DNA of 58,693 nucleotides from an uncultured Parvularculaceae bacterium (GTDB taxonomy: Bacteria > Pseudomonadota > Alphaproteobacteria > Caulobacterales > Parvularculaceae): contig CAJXLJ010000018.1 of the NCBI GenBank assembly GCA_913055785.1, forward strand, positions 1 to 58,693, written 5' to 3'. The notes under the pieces were generated by a model, which ran no database searches, was not told where the DNA came from, and saw only the letters and a program-made list of their open reading frames with translations. Positions 24,952-33,758 of this stretch are shown here, one piece after another. Numbering within the stretch: the stretch's first letter is position 1; each line of letters opens with the position of its first letter. The translations under genes and the position numbers were made by a program.

Positions 24952-26540
24952 CGCCGCCGGAAATCCCGGAGGATTTCGCGGGCCGCGTTGTGTCCCGGCG
25001 CGCCGGTGACGCCGCCGCCTGGATGCGCGCCCGAGCCGCAGATATAAAGACCTTTCACAGGCGTCCGGTAATCGGCGTATCCGAGGGCGGGACGGGCGGA
25101 GAACATCTGGTCGAGAGAAAGCCGCCCGTGAAAAATGTCGCCCCCCGTCAGGCCGAAAGTGCGCTCAAGATCGAGCGGCGTCAGCACTTGCCGGCCGAGA
25201 ATGCTCTCTCTGAAGTTCGGCGCATACTGAGTGACCGTATCGATGACGAGGTCCGCGGCTTCCTCGCGCGCTTCGTCCCATGATCTGCCGTCAGAAAGTT
25301 CAGGCGCAAATTGCTGGCAGAACAGGCTGGCGACGTGTTTTCCCTCGGGCGCCAAGCTGTCGTCCAGCGTCGAAGGGATCAGCATTTCGACGATCGGCGC
25401 CCGGGACCAGCCAAACTGTTTTGCATCAGTAAAGGCGCGGTCGAGATAGCCGATGCTCGGACCGATGACGATGCCGGCGCTGTGATGGGGCGCTACGTCT
25501 TTTCCGGGAAGGGCGGAAAAGTCCGGCAGTTCGGACAAGGCGACATTCATGCGCAGCGTGCCGGAACCGCAGGCGAAATTTTTCATGCGACTGGCGAAGG
25601 TTGGCGCGAGTTCGCCGGCGTCCATGAGTTTTGTGAACAGCAGTTTCGGTCCGACATTGGAGGCGACCGCCGCCGCGCGGATGGTCTCGCCGTTCTCCAG
25701 TTCGACGCCGGCGGCGCGGCCATCATCGACGATCACGCGTTTGACGCCGGCGTCGGTGGTGATTTCCACGCCGCGATTTTCGGCGACCCGGCGCATCGCG
25801 TGCGTAATGGCGCCCATGCCGCCGATGGCGTGTCCCCAATAGCCTTTCTTGCCGCCAAGTTCGCCAAAGACATGATGCAGCAGCACATAGGCGGAGCCCG
25901 GCGTATAGGGCGAGGCGTAATTGCCGACGACGCCGTCAAAGGCGAAGGCGCCGAGGATCGCCGGATGCTCGAACCATTGCGCAAGAAATTCCGCCGCTGA
26001 CTTGGTGAACAGATCGAGCAGTATCTGCTGATCTTCGAGACCAAGCTTGCGGAAGCGATTGCCGGTGATGATGGCGCGCCAGATATCGTGAAGTTTCCCG
26101 CTCGCATTGGGCGGCGTTTCGAGAACCAGTTCGCGTAAGACGTCTGCGGCGCGCTCGATCGCTTCGTAATAGGCGGGAAGCGCCGCCGCGTCAGCTTGCG
26201 AATACCGTGCAAACTCTGCACGGGTCTCATCCATATCATAGGAGAGTTTGAGATATTCGCCTGGCTTGTTTCCGAGCGGCCAGAAATTCGGCATCGCCCG
26301 TTCGACGAGTTCGAGCCCATGATTGTAAAGGTTGAGATCGGCGATGACTTTGGGGTTGAGAAGGCTCACCGTGTAGCTGGCGACGGAGTTTCGAAAGCCG
26401 GGATGAAACTCTTCCGTCACCGCCGCGCCGCCGACAACGGAACGCCGCTCGACCATACGCACGGACAGCCCTGCTTCGGCAAGGTAGCACGCGCAGACGA
26501 GCCCGTTATGGCCCGCGCCAATGATGAGAATGTCGTACAA
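24948..26540 (-). CDS. FAD-dependent oxidoreductase (phytoene desaturase/PYROXD2-like)
   Basis: A 530-residue flavoprotein with the N-terminal dinucleotide fold ILIIGAGHNGLVCACYLAEAG, followed by VVGGAAVTEEFHPGFRNSVAS. The C-terminal FAD signature is YICGSGAHPGGGVTGAPGHNAA. This is the NAD(P)/FAD-dependent oxidoreductase group related to phytoene desaturases and mitochondrial PYROXD2; substrate unknown. The apparent start is a TTG (26538-26540) directly before YDILIIG. It lies five bases after the upstream 2OG-oxygenase gene, so they probably share a transcript. Confidence 0.87.
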   Translation of the reverse strand: MYDILIIGAGHNGLVCACYLAEAGLSVRMVERRSVVGGAAVTEEFHPGFRNSVASYTVSLLNPKVIADLNLYNHGLELVERAMPNFWPLGNKPGEYLKLSYDMDETRAEFARYSQADAAALPAYYEAIERAADVLRELVLETPPNASGKLHDIWRAIITGNRFRKLGLEDQQILLDLFTKSAAEFLAQWFEHPAILGAFAFDGVVGNYASPYTPGSAYVLLHHVFGELGGKKGYWGHAIGGMGAITHAMRRVAENRGVEITTDAGVKRVIVDDGRAAGVELENGETIRAAAVASNVGPKLLFTKLMDAGELAPTFASRMKNFACGSGTLRMNVALSELPDFSALPGKDVAPHHSAGIVIGPSIGYLDRAFTDAKQFGWSRAPIVEMLIPSTLDDSLAPEGKHVASLFCQQFAPELSDGRSWDEAREEAADLVIDTVTQYAPNFRESILGRQVLTPLDLERTFGLTGGDIFHGRLSLDQMFSARPALGYADYRTPVKGLYICGSGAHPGGGVTGAPGHNAAREILRDFRRR

Positions 26541-26545
26541 GTTCG

Positions 26546-27490
26546 TTAACCCGCCAGCCCGATTTCCTGCAGCCGCTGTTTGAGAAACTGGTCGGCTGAG
26601 ATGTCGGCGTATTTTGCCCCGTCGCCCCTGCAGCTTTCAAGGCAGGAAAGCATGGCTTCCGAATGCGGGTGCATAAAGAACGGCATTGAATAGCGCGATA
26701 CGTTCGGCCCCGCAGGATTGACTACTCTGTGGGTTGTCGCGGGAACGATATCGTTGCACACCCGGGCGAGCATGTCGCCGGCGTCGACGATGAGGTTTTC
26801 AGGCTCCGTCTCTACGGGCAGCCACTTGCCGTCACGATCGAGAAGTTCAAGACCGGCGCCCTCGGCGGCGACAAGGATGGTGATGAGATTGATGTCTTCA
26901 TGGGCGGCGGCGCGAATGGAATTCGGGTCGGCGCCTTCCGGTATGGGCGGATAGTGGAGCAGCCGAAGGATCGAATTGCCGTTAGTCGCCATCCGCCGGA
27001 AATAGTCCGCGTCCACATTGAGCGACGGCGCCAGCGCCTCGAGCATCACCATGCCGGCTTCTTCCAGGGCGTCGTAGATTTCAAGAAAGGTCTCGCGAAA
27101 GCCATCGGGCTTTTCCGGCCAGAAATTCGAGGGATAAAAGTCGGCGAGGGGGGAGCCCTCTTCAAATTCGCGGCCCACATGCCAGAATTCCTTGAGATCC
27201 GGGAATTTTGAATCCTTTGCATGTTCGCGGCCGAACGGCGTATAGCCGCGCTGGCCGTCTTCCCGGAAGAACCGCATCTTGTAGTCTTCGGACTGGGCGA
27301 AAAGGGCGGCGCTCATCTCATAGGCGCGCTTCAAAAGAGTCGGCGCAACCTTGTGATCCTTGAGGATGATAAAGCCGAAATATTTGAACCCCTCCCAGAG
27401 GGCCTGCTGGAATTCCTTGCGCGCCTCGCTGTCGCCATCGGTGTAAGCCTTGAGGCTAAGTTCAGGGACACGGTCGTATTTCCGGGTCAT
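26546..27490 (-). CDS. Isopenicillin-N-synthase-like 2OG/Fe(II) oxygenase
   Basis: A 314-residue non-haem iron oxygenase of the IPNS/DIOX family. Iron ligands are His and Asp in AAHEDINLITILVA and the distal His in ATTHRVVNPAGP; the RxS 2-oxoglutarate contact is VSRYSMPFFMHPH. An N-terminal DIOX_N domain precedes these (FGFIILKDHKV). ATG at 27490 is chosen because homologous sequence begins there; the frame is open to 27943 but that part runs antisense to flbT and is not protein-like. The substrate is unknown. The FAD oxidoreductase downstream may act in the same pathway. Confidence 0.87.
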   Translation of the reverse strand: MTRKYDRVPELSLKAYTDGDSEARKEFQQALWEGFKYFGFIILKDHKVAPTLLKRAYEMSAALFAQSEDYKMRFFREDGQRGYTPFGREHAKDSKFPDLKEFWHVGREFEEGSPLADFYPSNFWPEKPDGFRETFLEIYDALEEAGMVMLEALAPSLNVDADYFRRMATNGNSILRLLHYPPIPEGADPNSIRAAAHEDINLITILVAAEGAGLELLDRDGKWLPVETEPENLIVDAGDMLARVCNDIVPATTHRVVNPAGPNVSRYSMPFFMHPHSEAMLSCLESCRGDGAKYADISADQFLKQRLQEIGLAG

Positions 27491-27516
27491 ATCAGCATCT
27501 TCCCGCCAAACTTTCC

Positions 27517-27524
27517 TTAACCAT
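27517..27524 (+). promoter_or_regulatory. TTAACCAT half-site, possible CtrA site before flbT
   Basis: TTAACCAT lies 33 bases before the flbT ATG. It equals a half-site motif reported for the cell-cycle regulator CtrA in Caulobacter. No second TTAA at the standard seven-base spacing is present, so the call is weak. Confidence 0.25.
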
Positions 27525-27556
27525 GGAGGGTTTACGCTGAGCGCCGGAAGGACGCA

Positions 27557-27952
27557 ATGGCGCTGAAACTCACACTCAAACCGGGCGAGCGGGCCGCTAT
27601 CAATGGCGCGGTAATCGTTAACGGCGACCGGCGGTCGAGTTTTGTCATTGAAAATCAGGCGCGGGTGCTCCGTGAGGGAGATATCATGCAGCCCGGCGAA
27701 GCGACGACGCCGGCGAGCCGCATCTATCTGCCTGTCATGATGATGTATCTGGACCCCTCTATGCGCGCAGGCATGCAGGCTGAATATGAAAAGCGCCTTA
27801 CGGAGTTCACCGGGGCGATCAGTAATGTCGAGGCTCTCAACATGTGCGCGGCGCTCGCTGCGCATGTGGCGAATGGCGACTATTACAAAGCCATGAGCCT
27901 TTGCCGGAAACTGATCGATTTTGAAGAAACAAGGCTCTCCCATGTCGCATGA
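27557..27952 (+). CDS. flbT: Flagellin synthesis repressor FlbT
   Basis: A 131-residue cytoplasmic protein that in Caulobacter binds the 5' end of flagellin mRNA and promotes its decay until the hook is complete. It begins ALKLTLKPGERAAINGAVI and contains PASRIYLPVMMMYLD, both typical. GGAAGGA precedes the ATG by four bases. It overlaps flaF by 11 bases, and the set flbT-flaF-flagellin is complete here, so post-transcriptional flagellin control should be intact. Confidence 0.96.
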   Translation: MALKLTLKPGERAAINGAVIVNGDRRSSFVIENQARVLREGDIMQPGEATTPASRIYLPVMMMYLDPSMRAGMQAEYEKRLTEFTGAISNVEALNMCAALAAHVANGDYYKAMSLCRKLIDFEETRLSHVA

Positions 27953-28307
27953 GGCCTATGCGCAGGCGCAGCAGCGCAGCGCCAACCATCGGGACGCCGA
28001 ATACCGCGCTTTCGCGCGGGCGACCCGCGCCCTGATCGAAGCCGAAGCAAAGGGTCGGCGAGACCTTAAGGAGCTGATTGCGGCGCTGCATGTCAACCGC
28101 TCGCTCTGGGGGGCGCTCGCTCAGGATTGCGCAAGCCCTGAAAACCGTCTGCCGGAAGAGACCCGCGCCCGTATTATCGGCCTCAGCCGCTGGGTTGCGT
28201 CTTATTCAAGCGACGTGATGCGCAAGCAGGAAAGCGTCGAGCCCTTGATCGACGTCAACCGCATCATGATGGACGGACTTTCAGGGAAGGCCGCAGCCGC
28301 ACAATAA
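27942..28307 (+). CDS. flaF: Flagellin assembly activator FlaF
   Basis: A 121-residue partner of FlbT, needed for flagellin translation or secretion in Caulobacter-type bacteria. Family features are an early AYAQAQQRSANHRDAEYRAF and a helical core with LIAALHVNRSLWGALAQDCA and RIIGLSRWVASYSSDVM. ATG at 27942 is chosen rather than the upstream in-frame start at 27921, as conserved sequence begins with SHEAYAQ. It precedes the flagellin gene by 255 bases of regulatory DNA. Confidence 0.95.
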   Translation: MSHEAYAQAQQRSANHRDAEYRAFARATRALIEAEAKGRRDLKELIAALHVNRSLWGALAQDCASPENRLPEETRARIIGLSRWVASYSSDVMRKQESVEPLIDVNRIMMDGLSGKAAAAQ

Positions 28308-28309
28308 CC

Positions 28310-28373
28310 CGGCAAAAGCTGCCGCGCCGGGCAAAAATTGCCGGGCGGAAATTGCCGCCAGCCCGGAAAACAC
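28310..28373. other. Hairpin-rich GC segment after flaF
   Basis: Directly after the flaF stop, short G/C arms around A/T centres repeat, for example GGCAA-AAA-TTGCC and GGCGG-AAATTG-CCGCC. The pattern can fold into stem-loops but lacks a T run, so it is not a clear intrinsic terminator. It may separate the flbT-flaF transcript from the flagellin promoter. Confidence 0.35.
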
Positions 28374-28462
28374 CGTTTACGAACGGTTATCCTTACTTGC
28401 CGGAGCCTTGCGTTTTGCGGGCTTTGACCCCGGCGATTAACGCTTCTTTCCCATCGCTTTCA

Positions 28463-28480
28463 CCGGCTCGTCTCTTGCTT
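28463..28480 (+). promoter_or_regulatory. Sigma-54 promoter for flagellin
   Basis: CGGCTCGTCTCTTGCT places GG (28465-28466) and GC (28477-28478) ten bases apart and matches the -24/-12 consensus TGGCACG-N4-TTGCW at most positions. Transcription should begin near 28490, giving a leader of about 70 bases before the flagellin ATG, the region on which FlbT would act. Late flagellar genes of Caulobacter-type bacteria use sigma-54. Confidence 0.65.
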
Positions 28481-28562
28481 TGATTTAGACGCCCGCATGA
28501 GAAGCCATGGGGGCGGGCGAAAAACATCGCCGCAAAATAACCCCAGAAAGGGAGACGGCCGC

Positions 28563-29411
28563 ATGGTCAATAATGTCAGCACGAATCCGGGCGCTCTCAT
28601 CGCCCTCCAGACGCTCAACCGCATTACCGAACGCCTTGAGGACGTTCAGCGCCGCGTTTCCACGGGCCTTGAGGTCTCCAGCGCCAAGGACAACCCTGCG
28701 CTTTTCGCGCTCGCCCAGAAGCAGCGCGCTGAACTCGGCTCGATTGAATCAGTACAACAAGGGTTGCGGATCGGGGTTTCGACCGTAGACGTCGCCGTCG
28801 CCGCTGCGGAATCGATTTCCGACGTACTGGTCGAGATGCGCGCCATCGCTTCCCAGGCGGCGGACCCGTCCCTCGACGCCGATGAAGTCGCCGATCTCGG
28901 CGATCAGTATGTCGCGCTGCGCGAACAGCTTGAACGTCTCGTAGACAGTGCGGAAATCGGCGGGCGCAACCTGATCGCCAACGGCGGTTCGGCCCTCACC
29001 GTGGTCGCCGGCATCGACGGAACCACAACGATTACCGTCGACGCCCAGGATCTGTCAGTCGGCGGCTCCAATGTGACGGTCAGTTCATCCGACACGCCGT
29101 TCGAAGCGACAGTGGACGACACCAGCGCTGAACTCGCTCAGGCGGAAATCGCCGCTATCGAAGCATCGATAGACACCGTTTCGACCGCAACCGGCCAGCT
29201 CGCCGCCGGCGCTAATGCGTTCGATCTACAGAACAAGATTTTGACGCGCGTTTCGGATGCGCTCGAGATTTCGATCGGCAACCTCGTTGACGCCGATCTG
29301 GCGCGTGAGAGCTCGCGTCTTCAGGCGCTTCAGGTGCAGCAACAGCTGGCGATCCAGACGCTATCGATCGCCAACGCAGCGCCGAATACGATCCTCGCGC
29401 TGTTTGCATAA
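28563..29411 (+). CDS. Flagellin
   Basis: A 282-residue flagellin, on the short side of the family. The N-terminal D0/D1 region (NPGALIALQTLNRITERLE, STGLEVSSAKDNPALFALA) and the C-terminal D1/D0 region (GNLVDADLARESSRLQALQ, QLAIQTLSIANAAPNTILAL) are conserved. The middle is a small variable domain with Thr/Val/Asp-rich beta sequence, exposed on the filament. ATG at 28563 has AGGGAGA upstream. Transcribed probably from the sigma-54 site at 28463-28480; followed by a FlaG-like gene. Confidence 0.95.
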   Translation: MVNNVSTNPGALIALQTLNRITERLEDVQRRVSTGLEVSSAKDNPALFALAQKQRAELGSIESVQQGLRIGVSTVDVAVAAAESISDVLVEMRAIASQAADPSLDADEVADLGDQYVALREQLERLVDSAEIGGRNLIANGGSALTVVAGIDGTTTITVDAQDLSVGGSNVTVSSSDTPFEATVDDTSAELAQAEIAAIEASIDTVSTATGQLAAGANAFDLQNKILTRVSDALEISIGNLVDADLARESSRLQALQVQQQLAIQTLSIANAAPNTILALFA

Positions 29412-29462
29412 GGACGATCTCTCAAGGCCGCCGGTGCGTATAGCGGCGGCCGGGAGGCGGAG

Positions 29463-29843
29463 ATGGATGCACGGATTGGGACAGGTACCGAACAGCTGAC
29501 GGGCGGAGACCCGGCGCAACGAGCCTCGGCGCTCGCCGATGCAAGGCGGCGGGCGTCGCAGGCCGCGCTTCAGCAAAACCAGGCGGCTGAAGCGCGAAAG
29601 GTCGAGCAACGCCAGCGGGTGCGCGCCATTCTGGAAGAGGCGGTGGGAGCGAACACTCGCCTTGCCATTGCGCGAAATGAAAGCTTTGGCGTGTTCACGT
29701 TCCAGGCGATCGACAAGGCGACCGGCGATGTCGTCAAGGAATGGCCGCCGGTCCAGTTCGCCCGTTTCCTGGAATCAAACGGAACTGTGACAGACATCAC
29801 TGCCTCTGACGTCAGAGGCCTTATTTTAAACGAGCAAACCTGA
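29463..29843 (+). CDS. FlaG-like flagellar protein
   Basis: A 126-residue protein. The N-terminal half is Ala/Gln/Arg-rich and probably a coiled coil; the C-terminal half (FGVFTFQAIDKATGDVVKEW, QFARFLES) fits the FlaG domain, which has the pattern of an F-x-V strand followed by TGEVV and a P-rich turn. FlaG proteins influence filament length. GGGAGG lies five bases before the ATG. It is the last gene before the terminator at 29864-29900. Confidence 0.75.
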   Translation: MDARIGTGTEQLTGGDPAQRASALADARRRASQAALQQNQAAEARKVEQRQRVRAILEEAVGANTRLAIARNESFGVFTFQAIDKATGDVVKEWPPVQFARFLESNGTVTDITASDVRGLILNEQT

Positions 29844-29863
29844 AGACCTATCCCTCCCACTCT

Positions 29864-29900
29864 CCGGCGTTCCGGCCTAACCGGACGCCGGTATTTTTTT
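29864..29900 (+). terminator. Rho-independent terminator after the flagellin operon
   Basis: CCGGCGTTCCGG and CCGGACGCCGG pair (one bulge) around a five-base loop, followed by TATTTTTTT. It is well placed after the FlaG-like stop to end the flagellin transcript. Confidence 0.9.
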
Positions 29901-29965
29901 GTGAAACTGAGAATGACTATTGTGCGCAATCGCGGTCGTTGACGCCGCTGTGCAGCGTGCGCGAT

Positions 29966-30727
29966 ATGGCGGTCATGATGGATCCGAACGCCACCGCAGA
30001 AGAGATCGAGCACGGCCATACGCCTGAAGCAATCGCTGAAAGGCTGGAGGAAGGACCGCAGGCGAACTATCTGCGCGACTGGGTGCTGGGCGGCATTGAC
30101 GGCGCCGTGACGACGTTCGCGATTGTTGCCGGCGTCGCCGGGGCTGCGCTCTCCTCCAAGATTATTCTCATCCTCGGCGCCGCCAATCTCCTCGCTGACG
30201 GTTTTTCCATGGCCGCCGGGAACTATTCCGGCGTCAAGGCCGAACGGGACGACTTTCGCCGCCTTCGCGAAATGGAGCGGCGTCATATTGCGCTTGCGCC
30301 GGAGGGCGAGCGCGAGGAAGTTCGGCAGATCTTCGCCGCAAAGGGATTTGAAGGCGAAGATCTCGAGCGGGCCGTTGAGATCATTACCGCCAGCCAGGAG
30401 CGGTGGATCAATCTCATGCTGGAAGAGGAGCACGGCGCGCCGAAGGTGGCGCGTTCGCCGCTCAAGGCCGGGCTCGTGACGTTCGCCGCGTTTTTTGTCT
30501 GCGGCGCCGTGCCGCTCCTGCCGTTCGTATTCGGCCGCGCCGGCGATCCTCTGCTCATCGCGACGGGGATGACCGGCGCCGTTTTTTTCGGCATCGGCGC
30601 CCTCAAATCGAAATGGTCGACCGCCCGCTGGTGGGCGTCAGGGCTTGAAACCTTGGCCGTCGGGATGATCGCCGCCGGTGTCGCCTATCTCGTCGGCGCG
30701 CTTTTGAAAGGCTGGGTCGGCGCGTAA
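29966..30727 (+). CDS. VIT1/CCC1-family iron/manganese transporter
   Basis: A 253-residue membrane protein of the vacuolar iron transporter family. It has WVLGGIDGAVTTFAIVAGVAGA and ILGAANLLADGFSMAAGNYSG in the first helices, a charged cytoplasmic insert with EREEVRQIFAAKGFEGEDLE (metal-binding domain), and three further helices. It probably exports or stores Fe2+ or Mn2+. Several close start codons exist (29966, 29975, 29978); none has a strong ribosome site. Confidence 0.88.
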   Translation: MAVMMDPNATAEEIEHGHTPEAIAERLEEGPQANYLRDWVLGGIDGAVTTFAIVAGVAGAALSSKIILILGAANLLADGFSMAAGNYSGVKAERDDFRRLREMERRHIALAPEGEREEVRQIFAAKGFEGEDLERAVEIITASQERWINLMLEEEHGAPKVARSPLKAGLVTFAAFFVCGAVPLLPFVFGRAGDPLLIATGMTGAVFFGIGALKSKWSTARWWASGLETLAVGMIAAGVAYLVGALLKGWVGA

Positions 30728-30844
30728 CCGGCCCCGGCGTTCCGGCGGCACTTGATGTCCGCGGCCTGACCGGGCAAAGCCTGACTTTGCGAGTCGTTAG
30801 CAGAGAGTGCGGCATTGTTGAATCGGGAAAGAACCATCGGCGCC

Positions 30845-31690
30845 ATGCGCCGCCTGCGCCGTCAGTATTTGGACCGCACCGGCGTGAAGCAGTATGATCG
30901 GATACCGCTTTACGATCCGCGCCTTCCGATGATCGTTTTATGGAGTCAGAAAGCCGGCAGCACGACGGCCGTCAAATGGTACTTTGAAAAACTTGGACTG
31001 TTTGACGAGGCGCTCGCCTATCATCATTTCGCTCATCGCTACGAGATGGAAGTCTTCAAAAAAAGAACCGGGTATAGCCGGGATCTGAAGGCTGCGCTTA
31101 CGGATGCGAGCTTGCCGGTGGTCAAGTTTGTGCGCGATCCTGCGGCGCGTGCGTTCAGCAGCTATGTGTTTTTGAATGTACAGGCCAAGCCGGAAAAGGC
31201 GGCGTATCCGGTCTATTACTGGCGCCGCCGTGTCCTCCATGCTGTTCACGGGGCCGTTGACGAATTCAAGAAGCCATTTTCGTTTCTCGATTATCTGCGC
31301 TGGTTAGCCGGCGCTGATCCGAACAGTCTCGACGGACATCTGGCGCCGCAAGTCACGGCCCTGGAAAAGCGATTGACGGAGAGACTGACAATCGTCCGCA
31401 TTGAAGACTTGCCGCAAGGGTTTGCTGATCTTGAAAAGCGTTTCGGACTCTCGCCGGCTGATCCCAAAAAGGCCGAGCTCATATCCACATCCCATCACCA
31501 TTACCCGAAGGATGCTGACCGCCGGCGGTTCGAGCATATTTTACAGGAAGGCCTTGAGCCGCCTATCCAGGAAGGCGCCGACATGCCGCCAGTAACGACG
31601 AAGATGCTTGCGGACTATCCTGAAGCGTATGATCTGGTAAACACGGTATTTGCAGAAGATTATCACGCCTATGGCTACGGCGACGGGTGA
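30845..31690 (+). CDS. Sulfotransferase family protein
   Basis: A 281-residue PAPS-dependent sulfotransferase-like protein. The 5'-phosphosulfate loop is LWSQKAGSTTAVKWYFEKL and the 3'-phosphate loop is VVKFVRDPAARAFSSYVF. This places it with Golgi-type (Sulfotransfer_2) enzymes that modify sugars or lipids. The acceptor is unknown. A TTG at 30815 preceded by GAGAG is an alternative start. It is followed closely by the P6C dehydrogenase gene, with no evident functional link. Confidence 0.8.
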   Translation: MRRLRRQYLDRTGVKQYDRIPLYDPRLPMIVLWSQKAGSTTAVKWYFEKLGLFDEALAYHHFAHRYEMEVFKKRTGYSRDLKAALTDASLPVVKFVRDPAARAFSSYVFLNVQAKPEKAAYPVYYWRRRVLHAVHGAVDEFKKPFSFLDYLRWLAGADPNSLDGHLAPQVTALEKRLTERLTIVRIEDLPQGFADLEKRFGLSPADPKKAELISTSHHHYPKDADRRRFEHILQEGLEPPIQEGADMPPVTTKMLADYPEAYDLVNTVFAEDYHAYGYGDG

Positions 31691-31722
31691 TTTTTCGCGA
31701 TTTTAACAGGGACGATCCGCCG

Positions 31723-33207
31723 ATGAATATAGAAGACTTGCTTTCCCGTCTTGGTGTTGAAAGCGCCGCGAGCGGCGCCGGGCTCGCCGTTTCAACACCC
31801 GTTGACGGAACAGAGATCGGGAATGTTGCAGTCGATGATGCGGCCGCGATTGACGCCAAAATCGCTGCTGCCGAAGCGGCGTTTCTGGCGTGGCGCGAGG
31901 TTCCGGCGCCGAAGCGCGGGGAGCTTGTGCGGCTCCTTGGCGAGGCGCTGCGGGCGCATAAGGAAGATCTTGGCAGGCTGGTTACAATCGAGTGCGGCAA
32001 GATTCTTTCCGAAGGCCTTGGCGAAGTGCAGGAGATGATCGACATCTGCGACTTCGCCGCAGGACTATCGCGTCAGCTTTACGGTCTTACCATCGCCTCT
32101 GAACGGCCTGGCCACCATATGCGTGAGAGCTGGCATCCGCTGGGCGTAGTCGGCGTCATTTCGGCTTTCAACTTTCCGGTCGCGGTCTGGTCGTGGAATG
32201 CGGCGCTCGCCCTTGTCTGCGGCGACAGCGTTCTCTGGAAGCCGTCAGAGAAAACGCCGCTGACGGCGCTTGCGGTGCAGGCGTTGTTCGAGAAAGCCGC
32301 TGCGAAATTCGGCGAAGCGCCCGAAGGCTTGTCTCAAGTGATCATTGGCGCGCGCGAGGCCGGCGAGCAGATGGTTGACGATCCGCGCGTGGCGCTCGTC
32401 TCGGCGACCGGCTCGACCCGCATGGGAAGAGAGGTAGGGCCGCGCGTCGCCAAACGCTTCGGTCGTACGCTCCTCGAGCTTGGGGGCAATAACGCCGGCG
32501 TTGTCGCCCCGTCCGCCGATCTCGATCTTGCGGTGCGGGCGATCTGTTTCGCCGCGGCGGGCACCGCCGGCCAGCGCTGCACGAGCCTGCGCCGTCTGTT
32601 CGTCCATGAAGAGATTTATGACGCGCTCATACCGCGGCTGAAGAAAGCCTATGGAAGCCTGATGGTTGGCGATCCGTCGGCGCCGGAAACGCTTGTCGGA
32701 CCGCTGATTGACCGCGCCGCCTTTGACCGCATGCATTATGCGCTCGACCGCGCCAGGGCGCAGGGCGGGGCGGTTACGGGCGGAGAGCATGTAGACCGTC
32801 CGGGATATTACGTGCGTCCGGCGCTGGTGGAACTTGAAAACCATGACGGCATTGTCCTTGAAGAAACTTTCGCGCCGATCCTTTACGTCTTCAAATATAG
32901 CGACATCGATGACGCAATTGCGATGCAGAACAGTGTCGGGCAGGGGCTTTCATCCTGCATATTCACGCGCGATGTTCTGGAGGCGGAGCGTTTTCTTTCG
33001 GCGGCGGGGTCCGACTGCGGCATCGCCAATGTGAACATCGGTCCGTCCGGCGCTGAGATCGGCGGCGCCTTTGGCGGTGAGAAGGAAACCGGCGGCGGGC
33101 GCGAAAGCGGTTCGGATGCGTGGAAAGCCTATATGCGCCGCCAGACCCAGACTGTGAATTACTCCTCGGCCTTGCCGCTGGCGCAGGGGGTGAAGTTCGA
33201 CGTTTGA
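31723..33207 (+). CDS. L-piperidine-6-carboxylate / alpha-aminoadipate semialdehyde dehydrogenase (ALDH7)
   Basis: A 494-residue aldehyde dehydrogenase of the ALDH7 group (AmaB, Pcd), which oxidises alpha-aminoadipate semialdehyde to 2-aminoadipate in lysine catabolism. NAD site: ISAFNFPVAVWSWNAALAL and SATGSTRMGREVG; catalytic Glu in LLELGGNNAGV; catalytic Cys in AGQRCTSLRRLFVHEE; the end reads ETGGGRESGSDAWKAYMRRQ. ATG at 31723 is chosen over a GTG at 31687 that overlaps the sulfotransferase stop. The GabT-like aminotransferase 550 bases downstream suggests amino-acid catabolism. Confidence 0.88.
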   Translation: MNIEDLLSRLGVESAASGAGLAVSTPVDGTEIGNVAVDDAAAIDAKIAAAEAAFLAWREVPAPKRGELVRLLGEALRAHKEDLGRLVTIECGKILSEGLGEVQEMIDICDFAAGLSRQLYGLTIASERPGHHMRESWHPLGVVGVISAFNFPVAVWSWNAALALVCGDSVLWKPSEKTPLTALAVQALFEKAAAKFGEAPEGLSQVIIGAREAGEQMVDDPRVALVSATGSTRMGREVGPRVAKRFGRTLLELGGNNAGVVAPSADLDLAVRAICFAAAGTAGQRCTSLRRLFVHEEIYDALIPRLKKAYGSLMVGDPSAPETLVGPLIDRAAFDRMHYALDRARAQGGAVTGGEHVDRPGYYVRPALVELENHDGIVLEETFAPILYVFKYSDIDDAIAMQNSVGQGLSSCIFTRDVLEAERFLSAAGSDCGIANVNIGPSGAEIGGAFGGEKETGGGRESGSDAWKAYMRRQTQTVNYSSALPLAQGVKFDV

Positions 33208-33228
33208 GCCTGAGGACTCGGAGAAAAA

Positions 33229-33678
33229 GTGCAAACAATCACTCCTGTTTTAATTGGTGTGACGATCCTGTTCGCCGGAGCTGTCATTGGCGCAACCGCC
33301 ATGACCGCGCGGGAAAAGCGTGGCGGATTTGTCTACGCGCAGCTTGTCCTGATGGTTGGGGTCTATGTGGGTTTCGCCATTACCCGGCTCGATGCGGCGA
33401 CGGTCATCACGAGAGGGGACTGGACGGCGCTGCTGGTTGAGAGCGTGTTGGCGCTCGGATTCGTCTTCGCCGGACTGGTCGCGCTGCGTTCGGAACGGCC
33501 CTGGACATTGGGCGCGCTGATCCTTTCTCACGGGGTTGTCGATCTTTTGCACCTCAGTTTCGACGCTTCCCACAGCCCCGCCTGGTATGCGTTTATTTGC
33601 TTGATCTATGACGCGCTGGTGGGGGCGGCGGCGGTATGGCTCCTGAGCGATGACAAAAACCGGGCCGAGCCCCTGTAA
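33229..33678 (+). CDS. Small membrane protein, four predicted helices
   Basis: A 149-residue hydrophobic protein with about four transmembrane helices (near residues 5-25, 35-52, 65-84 and 112-138) and a conserved-looking HGVVDLLHLSFDASHSPAWY between helices three and four, whose three His residues could bind metal or haem. The start is GTG with GGAG upstream. It lies 21 bases after the P6C dehydrogenase stop. I do not recognise the family. Confidence 0.7.
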   Translation: MQTITPVLIGVTILFAGAVIGATAMTAREKRGGFVYAQLVLMVGVYVGFAITRLDAATVITRGDWTALLVESVLALGFVFAGLVALRSERPWTLGALILSHGVVDLLHLSFDASHSPAWYAFICLIYDALVGAAAVWLLSDDKNRAEPL

Positions 33679-33758
33679 ACCGGGCGGGGCCCTTCACTTT
33701 CCCGCCGAGCATGCTAGAGCCGGGCTTTGCGTCCCCTCAAAAGCCGGAGCCCCGTTTC

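Noticed and set aside
27491-27943. N-terminal extension of the 2OG oxygenase frame
   Set aside because: The extension runs antisense through flbT and lacks homologous sequence; conserved sequence starts at ATG 27490.
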